Of a stretch of DNA of 29,796 nucleotides, positions 15,250 to 21,396 are shown in pieces. Below the pieces are notes generated by a model. That model worked only from the letters and a program-made list of their open reading frames with translations, had not been told where the DNA came from and ran no database searches. Numbering within the stretch: the first letter of the stretch is position 1; every line of letters starts with the position of its first letter. The stretch is from the NCBI GenBank assembly GCA_963650385.1, contig CAVJLL010000032.1, positions 1 through 29,796 on the forward strand. The letters are read 5' to 3'. The position numbers were made by a program, and so were the translations under genes. The DNA comes from CAG-791 sp963650385. Its GTDB lineage: Bacteria > Bacillota > Clostridia > Lachnospirales > Lachnospiraceae.

Positions 15250-16406
15250 ATCGGATGACAGAGGAAACAAACGATGCTGTTCTGCAGGAGGATCTGAACC
15301 GGGTTGCGGACGATCCGATGCTGAGGGAGGCGCTGAAGGGTAAGAAAATTCTGGTTACCGGTGCGACGGGGCTGGTGGGCTCGTGGCTTCTGCGGGCGCT
15401 TGCCTGCATGAACCGAAGAGCCGACAACGGCATGCAGCTGTACGGTGTCATCCGCAGCGAGGAAAAGGCGCGGGCCATCTACGGGGACGCCGTGATGGCT
15501 CGCAGCGATATCCGGTTCCTCCGGGCGGATTTGTCCTCTGCGGATGCAGAGAAGGCCTTGCTGCAGGTGCTTTCGGAGGCGGATGACCGCGCTCCCATCC
15601 TGGATCTTGTGATTCACGGCGCTGCGGTGACGGCATCGAAGACCATGGTGGAGAAGCCGGTGGAAACCATTCTGACGGCCATTGAGGGAACGCACCGGAT
15701 GCTCGCGCTGGCAAAGAGCGCGGGAGCGAAGCGCTTTGTTTACCTTTCCAGCATGGAAATGTACGGCAATCTTGCGGCCGGAACCGGGCAGGAGAGTCTG
15801 ACGGATACGCGTGCGAGTGAGGGACGCCTTGGCTATCTGAACCTTATGGATGTACGCACGAATTATCCGGAGAGCAAGCGGATGTGTGAGAACCTGTGCA
15901 TCGGCTTTGGACACGAGTACGGCCTCGAGGTGATGATTGCCCGTCTGTCGCAGACGTTCGGTGCGGGGATACTCCCGTGGGAGGGCCGTGTTTTTGCCCA
16001 GTTTGCAAGAAGCGCCATGCAGGGCAAGGATATCGTGCTGCACACGAAGGGCCTTTCCGAGGGCAATTACTGCTATACAAGAGACAGCGTCCGGGGAATT
16101 CTGACCATTGCGGTCAACGGAACGGCGGGAGAAGCCTATAACGTTTCCAATGAGCGGACGCACACGACCATCGCCGGAATGGCAGAGCTGGTGGCACAGA
16201 AGCTGGCCGGCGGCAGAATCCGGGTGGTCTATGATATTCCGGAGACGAATACCTATGGATATGCAGCGGACACAAAGCTCTTCCTGGATGCATCCAGGCT
16301 GCGCAGCCTTGGCTGGGAGCCGGAGGTGGATCTGGAGGAAATGTACCGCCGCATGATGTCCTCCATGGAATATACGGAGCAAGGAGAAACTGCGCATGAG
16401 GCATAA
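15246..16406 (+). CDS. NAD(P)-dependent epimerase/dehydratase (extended SDR)
   Basis: A 386-residue extended short-chain dehydrogenase, likely acting on a nucleotide-activated sugar. After an unusual acidic 32-residue leader the Rossmann motif GATGLVG (39-45) appears; the catalytic set is S168/S169 in LSSMEMYG and Y207/K211 in YPESK. The C-terminal half (YNVSNERTHTTIAGMAELV) is the substrate-binding lobe. The exact reaction cannot be assigned. The GTG at 15246 overlaps the previous stop (GTGA) and has AGAGGGG five to six bases upstream; the alternative ATG at 15255 would be 14 nt away from it. It overlaps the next gene by 11 bp, so the ABC, SDR and GT4 genes are probably translated together. 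Confidence 0.85.
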   Translation: MNRMTEETNDAVLQEDLNRVADDPMLREALKGKKILVTGATGLVGSWLLRALACMNRRADNGMQLYGVIRSEEKARAIYGDAVMARSDIRFLRADLSSADAEKALLQVLSEADDRAPILDLVIHGAAVTASKTMVEKPVETILTAIEGTHRMLALAKSAGAKRFVYLSSMEMYGNLAAGTGQESLTDTRASEGRLGYLNLMDVRTNYPESKRMCENLCIGFGHEYGLEVMIARLSQTFGAGILPWEGRVFAQFARSAMQGKDIVLHTKGLSEGNYCYTRDSVRGILTIAVNGTAGEAYNVSNERTHTTIAGMAELVAQKLAGGRIRVVYDIPETNTYGYAADTKLFLDASRLRSLGWEPEVDLEEMYRRMMSSMEYTEQGETAHEA

Positions 16407-17565
16407 AAAGGCCGGAGAGAAGCGTCCTTTGCGCGTTGCCATGATCGGGCAGAAGCGCGTTCCCTCCAGAGAGGGCGGCGTAGAGGTCGTCGTATGGGAG
16501 CTTGCGACCAGAATGCGGGATCTTGGCCTGGAGGTGGACTGCTACAACCGGTCCGGCTACCGCATCGTACCCAGTAAAAATTATGAACACATCGACGGCA
16601 GGAGAGGATGGTTTCAGGACGGAATCCGCATCCTTACCATTCCTACGGTCCGAAACGGCAAGCTCAATGCCATTGTCTATTCTGTGTTCGCGACGCTGCG
16701 CGCGCTGTTCGGCCGTTATGATGTGATCCATTTCCACGCGGAGGGACCGTGCCTTATGTGCTGGCTCCCGAAGCTGCTTGGCATTCGGGTCATCGCCACC
16801 ATCCATGGTCTGGACTGGCAGCGTGCCAAATGGGGACATTTTGCCTCCCATATGCTGAAGGCAGGGGAGCGGATGGCGGCCAGGCATGCGGACGAGGTCA
16901 TTGTTCTCTCGGAAAACCTCCAGGAGTATTTCCGAAAGGAGTATGGGAGGGAAACGCATTATATCCCGAACGGCATCGAACGTCCCACTGTGCATGACGC
17001 TGACCTCATCACGAAGCGCTGGGGACTGACGAAGGATTCCTACATCATGACGCTGTGCCGGATTGTGCCGGAGAAGGGGCTGCACTACCTTTTGAAGGCC
17101 TATGAGAACGTACAGACGGATAAGCGGCTTCTCCTGGCAGGAGGTCCCTCCAATGCCGTCGAGTACTATGAGGAGATCGAGGAGCTGGCGGCAAAAGACG
17201 ACCGGGTGATTCTGGCCGGCCTTGTAGAGGGCGATACGCTGGCGGAGCTCTTGTCCAACGCCTATCTGTTCGCGTTGCCTTCGGATGTGGAGGGTATGTC
17301 GGTCAGCCTTCTCGAAGCGATGAGCTACGGGAACTGCTGTCTGGTCTCCGACATTAAGGAGAGCACGGAGGTCGTAGAGGACCATGCACCGGTATTCCGG
17401 AAGGGGGATACAAAGGACCTGCAGCGCGTATTGCAGGAGCTGACGGACCATCCGGAGCAGGTGGCGGGGTACCGGGAAGGGGCTTCCGATTTTATCTGCG
17501 GCAAGTACAACTGGGATGAGGTAGTGCAGAGGACGCTGGAGTTATACCGAGGCGAACCTCGATAA
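16396..17565 (+). CDS. Glycosyltransferase family 4 (rhamnosyltransferase-like)
   Basis: A 389-residue GT-B fold glycosyltransferase. The N-terminal acceptor domain (VAMIGQKRVPSREGGVEVVV, with the GGVE loop near residues 27-30, and DVIHFHAEGP) resembles the DUF1972/rhamnosyltransferase group. The C-terminal GT4 domain holds NGIERP, LCRIVPEKGLHYLL, LLLAGGPS and the donor-binding E-x7-E in DVEGMSVSLLEAMSYG. It would add one sugar to the lipid-linked repeat unit at the inner membrane face. Possible donors are GDP-fucose made by this operon or a sugar from the upstream SDR. AAGGAG (16381) precedes the ATG, which lies within the previous gene's last codons. Confidence 0.9.
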   Translation: MRHKKAGEKRPLRVAMIGQKRVPSREGGVEVVVWELATRMRDLGLEVDCYNRSGYRIVPSKNYEHIDGRRGWFQDGIRILTIPTVRNGKLNAIVYSVFATLRALFGRYDVIHFHAEGPCLMCWLPKLLGIRVIATIHGLDWQRAKWGHFASHMLKAGERMAARHADEVIVLSENLQEYFRKEYGRETHYIPNGIERPTVHDADLITKRWGLTKDSYIMTLCRIVPEKGLHYLLKAYENVQTDKRLLLAGGPSNAVEYYEEIEELAAKDDRVILAGLVEGDTLAELLSNAYLFALPSDVEGMSVSLLEAMSYGNCCLVSDIKESTEVVEDHAPVFRKGDTKDLQRVLQELTDHPEQVAGYREGASDFICGKYNWDEVVQRTLELYRGEPR

Positions 17566-17613
17566 GACAGGAAAAATTAAGCATCTGTTGTGAGTTTTCA
17601 GAGGGAGAGGTGT

Positions 17614-19263
17614 ATGAGTAACAGGAAAGGAATACTGCCGGCTGCAGTGAAGGCAGCGGCAGCATCGCTTATGCTGTGCGCAGGCCTGCTGATTGCCGGA
17701 ACGGCACAGTCTGCTGCCTGCGGGGGCAATCATTTTGCGGCTGCAGTCGGTGCACTGCAGGTCGAGGCTGCAGAAGCGTATACGGTGACGAATACGGCAG
17801 CTGTGATTCAGGGAAACAATGTGGTGGTTACGGCAACAGCCTCCTCCATTCCGAGCTCGGATGACGGGGTGTATCACCTGCTGGCCAGCAGCGTGAATCA
17901 GGCAGACAATGCCGGAACCGAGGTGGCGGTATCCCAGGCCGGGGCGGCAGCAACCTTTGTTTTTCCTTTGAACAGGAATACGGCCTCCTCCAATCTCAGC
18001 AGAAAGTTCACCGTCTGCGTGAAACGGGGCGGCGCATATACGGCAGTGTCCAATCCGATTTACGTTCAGAATCCGGAGGCGGTTGCGGCGCATACAAGCG
18101 CCAGAAGAGACCACGGCAAGAAGGGGCTTCTCCCGGAGTCCACGCTCCTGCACCGGGGGACGCTGAAGGCGGCCGGCATCCAGCAGATCACCTACAACGT
18201 TCTGGTGGGCGACATCCTTTCCGGCACAGGAATCACATATAACTACAACGGAAAGACCTACACCTTCAGCCAGGCTGCAGTCGGACAGCTGGACAACCTG
18301 GTCCCTTTGATGAACGGTCAGGGCATTCAGGTGACGCTGATCCTGCTGAACAACTGGAAGGCAGGCGGCACCTACGTGCATCCTTTGGCGAGGGACAACT
18401 CGTCACAGAACTATTACGCCTTCAATACGGTGGACCAGGCAGCCGTGGAGAAGCTGGAGGCACTTGCTTCCTTCCTGGGGCAGCGCTTCTCCGGGACGGG
18501 GCACGGAACCGTCGACAACTGGGTGGTCGGAAATGAGATCAACGCCAGATCTCCCTGGCACTATATGTCGGCCAGCGCCGGCATCAATGTCTTCACGGCA
18601 GAGTATGCCAAGGCCTTCCGTATTTTCTACAACGGTCTGAAATCCGAGAATGCGAACTGCCGCGTGTACACCTGTGTGGACAACGAGTATGCGGCAGCAG
18701 ATTCCTCTCTCCATTATGCCGGACAGGCGTGGCTGGCGCTCTTTAACGAGCAGATCCGCTCAACCGGCAATATCGGCTGGGATGTGGCAGTGCATCCGTA
18801 TGACTATCCTCTGTATGATCCGCTGGTGTGGCTCCAGCCCGTAAAGTACCCGGACAAGGTCAACCACACGCAGAGCTCGCCGTACATCACGATGGCGAAC
18901 ATCGAGATCTTTACCGATTTCATGTGCACGCCGGCGATGCTGGCTCCCAACGGACAGGTCCGCAGCATCATCTGCTCCGAGCAGGGATACGTCAGCACTG
19001 CGTCGGAGGATTATCAGGCGGCGGCTGTTGTCTATGCCTATACGCAGGCGCTGAACAACCAGCACATCGATGCCTTTATCCTGGCCCGGGAGACGGACCA
19101 TCAGGTGGAGATTGCACAGGGACTGGCAACCGGCATACGCAACATCAACGGAACCGCCAAGAAGGCACTGACATGGTACATTACGGCAGAAAGCGGAGAG
19201 ACGCAGACCGCAGCCTCCGCCGTCATCGGTGTTCCGATTGCATCGCTCATGACGCCGAGATAA
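17614..19263 (+). CDS. Secreted DUF5722 protein, predicted glycoside-hydrolase-like barrel
   Basis: A 549-residue protein with a signal peptide (about residues 1-34: basic start, LMLCAGLLIAGTAQSA, cleavage near Ala34). An N-terminal beta-rich part (about 45-150) is followed by a region recognised as DUF5722 (about 165-530), including ITYNVLVGDIL, NLVPLMNGQGIQVTLILLNN and FILARETDH. Two conserved-looking glutamates, E308 in VVGNEINAR and E456 in CSEQGY, sit 148 residues apart, as expected of acid/base and nucleophile in clan GH-A (inference). As the last gene of the block before a strong terminator, it may trim or release the exported polysaccharide. GGGAGAGG precedes the ATG at 17614; a GTG at 17590 is less likely. 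Confidence 0.82.
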   Translation: MSNRKGILPAAVKAAAASLMLCAGLLIAGTAQSAACGGNHFAAAVGALQVEAAEAYTVTNTAAVIQGNNVVVTATASSIPSSDDGVYHLLASSVNQADNAGTEVAVSQAGAAATFVFPLNRNTASSNLSRKFTVCVKRGGAYTAVSNPIYVQNPEAVAAHTSARRDHGKKGLLPESTLLHRGTLKAAGIQQITYNVLVGDILSGTGITYNYNGKTYTFSQAAVGQLDNLVPLMNGQGIQVTLILLNNWKAGGTYVHPLARDNSSQNYYAFNTVDQAAVEKLEALASFLGQRFSGTGHGTVDNWVVGNEINARSPWHYMSASAGINVFTAEYAKAFRIFYNGLKSENANCRVYTCVDNEYAAADSSLHYAGQAWLALFNEQIRSTGNIGWDVAVHPYDYPLYDPLVWLQPVKYPDKVNHTQSSPYITMANIEIFTDFMCTPAMLAPNGQVRSIICSEQGYVSTASEDYQAAAVVYAYTQALNNQHIDAFILARETDHQVEIAQGLATGIRNINGTAKKALTWYITAESGETQTAASAVIGVPIASLMTPR

Positions 19264-19299
19264 ATGATTGAAATGGATTGAGACAAATGGACGGAGACG

Positions 19300-19337
19300 A
19301 AAGAGCCGCAGGAGTTTATACTCCTGCGGCTCTTTTT
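19300..19337 (+). terminator. Strong intrinsic terminator of the polysaccharide operon
   Basis: A perfect 16-bp stem (19300-19315 with 19320-19335, core GAGCCGCAGGAGT) closes a TTAT loop and runs into TTTTT. It lies 37 bp after the DUF5722 stop codon. The near-symmetric A-run on the left lets it also work, less strongly, for transcription coming from the right-hand minus-strand gene. Confidence 0.95.
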
Positions 19338-19360
19338 GGCTGGCGTGTGTCATAAATGCG

Positions 19361-19418
19361 GTTACAGTATATTCGCCGGCCAAACGCCGGGACCTGTCGC
19401 GGCCGGCGCCTGTATAGC
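19361..19418. repeat. Short copy of the GTTAC-ended repeat family, with paired stem changes
   Basis: Starts GTTACAGTATATTCG and keeps only the fused outer arms. Its stem is CGCCGGCC/GGCCGGCG where the other copies have CGCCAGCC/GGCTGGCG, so an A-T pair has become a G-C pair with both sides changed. The sequence GCGGTTACAG occurs at 19358-19367 and again at 19426-19435, but this includes the element's own end and is not a clean target duplication. The element lies between the operon terminator and the 3' end of the convergent GT-C gene. Confidence 0.75.
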
Positions 19419-19439
19419 GCAGCAAGCGGTTACAGCGGG

Positions 19440-21233
19440 TTAGGCATTTCTGCGGCTGACAACCACAAACCGGTCCTTGAAGGTGACGGTGTCGTATTCC
19501 TCCGGATCGGGGTCCATGGCCTGCGCCTGAGCCTTGGTGAGCACAAAGATATCATCCGCATAGGTTTCTTCGGTCAGAGCGGAGAGTGCGTCCTCGCTGA
19601 CGGGCAGTCCGTAGATGAAATGACCGAAGGAGGAGGCAACGCGGAATTCCGCCTCCGGATCCTTATAGACGACGGTGTCGCGGAAGGTCTGCGGATCATA
19701 GCCGGTGTAATACAGCGTCAGCATAAAGGGAGAGGCGACCAGATCGTAGGTGGAATATACGGTGGAGGATTTGCCCTCCGCCTCCTTTTCGCAGGCAAGC
19801 CGGTCGGCCAGGACCATGGCATCGCCGTAGCCCGGCATGAAATCCGTCGCGGCAACCTCGTTGTAGGTTCCTCCGTAATAGTCCTTGGCAAAGGAGGCAA
19901 AGCCGACCAGAAAGAGCATGAGAGGAAGCACGGCAAGGAGCTTGCCGGGAATGCGCCGGGGAATTTCGCGGAGTGTCAGATACAGCCAGCGAAAGCCCAT
20001 CACCATGCAGTAGACAAGCGGCAGGAACAGGAGCACCTCGCGGTTGATGTCCTGCTGAATGAACAGGGAGAACAGGAGCGCAGCGGCCAGCTCTGCGAGC
20101 ATGATGCAGTGAACGATATGATCTTTGGCTGTGCGGATGCAGACAACTGCGCCGGCCAGTGTGACCGGCCAGGTAAAGCAGTACAGCGTCCAGTAGCCGG
20201 GCATCGCGTTCCAGGAAACCTCGCCGTCGAGTCCGATGGTGAGCGTGCGCACGAGCTCCTTTGCATTGTGCAGGAGCGAAGCCGGGAGCGTTTGGTCAAA
20301 GGACACGAAGACCGAGCCGAAGTGGCTGGACGTAAATTTCGGGAAGGAGATCCAGCTCGCCGCAATCTCCGGGAAGCCCAGGAAGTTTACGGCGTAGAAC
20401 AGAGCCAGGGGAAGGCAGGCCGCAAGGAAAACAGCAAAGCACCCGGCCAGCTGCGGCCAGGAGATGCGCCTTTGCAGCAGGAGATATACGCAGGAGAATA
20501 GGAGCGTCAGCGGGATCACCACATTGGCGGAGCCATAGGAATACAGGCAGACGCCGAAAAAGAAGGCGGCCAGCAGGTAGCGCCGGGTCTGCCGCTTGTG
20601 ATCGGTGCAAAGGACCGCGCGGATCAGGAGGAAGGTGGCCAGCGCCTGCCAGAAGGGCATGGTGTTGGAATCCAGGCTCCACCGGGAGAGGATGATGTGC
20701 CAGGGCGTCAGCGCGAAAATAAGAAGCCCTGCAAGGGACGTCCGCTCGCCAAAGCCCTTCCGCAGCAGCAGATAGAACAGAAGGAGCGTTACGGTGCCGA
20801 GAAACGCAGGTACGATGCGTATGGACCAGATGCCGGAGCCGAACAGAAGCGTGGTGATGACATTCAGATAGATCATGATCGGGCTTCCGCCGCCGGATCC
20901 CCAGGTGATGGGGTATACCGGCCAGTGAAAGCCGTTGCGGTCCATGCCGGTGGTTGCCAGACAGAAGGCTTCGTAGCCGATGGAGGCTTCATCCTGCTGC
21001 AGGCCGTCCGGAAGTCCCGTGAGATTCCAGATGCGCAGGAATCCGCCAAAGCAAAGAATCAGCACCAGGAGCACATGAAAGGAACGCGAAGAGAGCTTCG
21101 CCCTGCCGGGGCCGGCCGCTGCGCCGGATGCGCTGCCCCGGGAATGCGGGCGCCCGGTCAGGAAAAGAGCGGCGGCAGCCAGACAGATTTCCAGAAATGC
21201 AGCCAGCAGATTGTAGTAATCGATGATTCTCAT
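19440..21233 (-). CDS. Membrane glycosyltransferase, GT-C fold (PMT/GT39-like)
   Basis: A 597-residue integral membrane protein with about eleven to thirteen hydrophobic segments. A large first periplasmic-side loop carries the acidic pair D81-E82 in LQQDEASIGYEAF, the position of the catalytic Asp in polyprenyl-phosphate-dependent GT-C enzymes. A C-terminal soluble part of about 160 residues follows. It likely uses a polyprenyl-phosphate sugar outside the cytoplasm; acceptor and donor are unknown. The ATG at 21233 is chosen because GGGGGA lies six bases upstream; the open frame runs 120 codons further, but that part is antisense to the GH115 gene. It is convergent with the polysaccharide operon and divergent from the GH115 gene. 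Confidence 0.82.
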   Translation of the reverse strand: MRIIDYYNLLAAFLEICLAAAALFLTGRPHSRGSASGAAAGPGRAKLSSRSFHVLLVLILCFGGFLRIWNLTGLPDGLQQDEASIGYEAFCLATTGMDRNGFHWPVYPITWGSGGGSPIMIYLNVITTLLFGSGIWSIRIVPAFLGTVTLLLFYLLLRKGFGERTSLAGLLIFALTPWHIILSRWSLDSNTMPFWQALATFLLIRAVLCTDHKRQTRRYLLAAFFFGVCLYSYGSANVVIPLTLLFSCVYLLLQRRISWPQLAGCFAVFLAACLPLALFYAVNFLGFPEIAASWISFPKFTSSHFGSVFVSFDQTLPASLLHNAKELVRTLTIGLDGEVSWNAMPGYWTLYCFTWPVTLAGAVVCIRTAKDHIVHCIMLAELAAALLFSLFIQQDINREVLLFLPLVYCMVMGFRWLYLTLREIPRRIPGKLLAVLPLMLFLVGFASFAKDYYGGTYNEVAATDFMPGYGDAMVLADRLACEKEAEGKSSTVYSTYDLVASPFMLTLYYTGYDPQTFRDTVVYKDPEAEFRVASSFGHFIYGLPVSEDALSALTEETYADDIFVLTKAQAQAMDPDPEEYDTVTFKDRFVVVSRRNA

Positions 21234-21265
21234 AAAATCCCCCACGATATCGGTTGATATTTCTT

Positions 21266-21294
21266 TTGACCCAGACGTCATTCTATCATACATT
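21266..21294 (+). promoter_or_regulatory. Candidate promoter for the GH115 gene
   Basis: TTGACC (21266-21271) and TACATT (21289-21294) with a 17-nt spacer, about 100 nt upstream of the ATG at 21397, in the 163-bp gap between divergent genes. No equally good promoter was found for the opposite gene. Confidence 0.5.
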
Positions 21295-21396
21295 AAGAAG
21301 ATGCTGATGACAGCGTTTGGATCCGGCCGGTCGGCGGACCCGGAGACAAGGGCGTTTGCGGCGACAGCACAGGAAGGCATAAGAGAGGAAGGACGA

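Noticed and set aside
13483..15270. Minus-strand open frame of 595 codons opposite the ABC transporter genes
   Set aside because: Shadow of the Wzm and Wzt genes; low-complexity His/Gln/Arg composition and no family motifs.
19356..20501. Plus-strand open frame of 381 codons opposite the GT-C gene
   Set aside because: Composition (Gly, Arg, Glu, Gln rich) and lack of motifs show it is the complement of a hydrophobic membrane protein gene.
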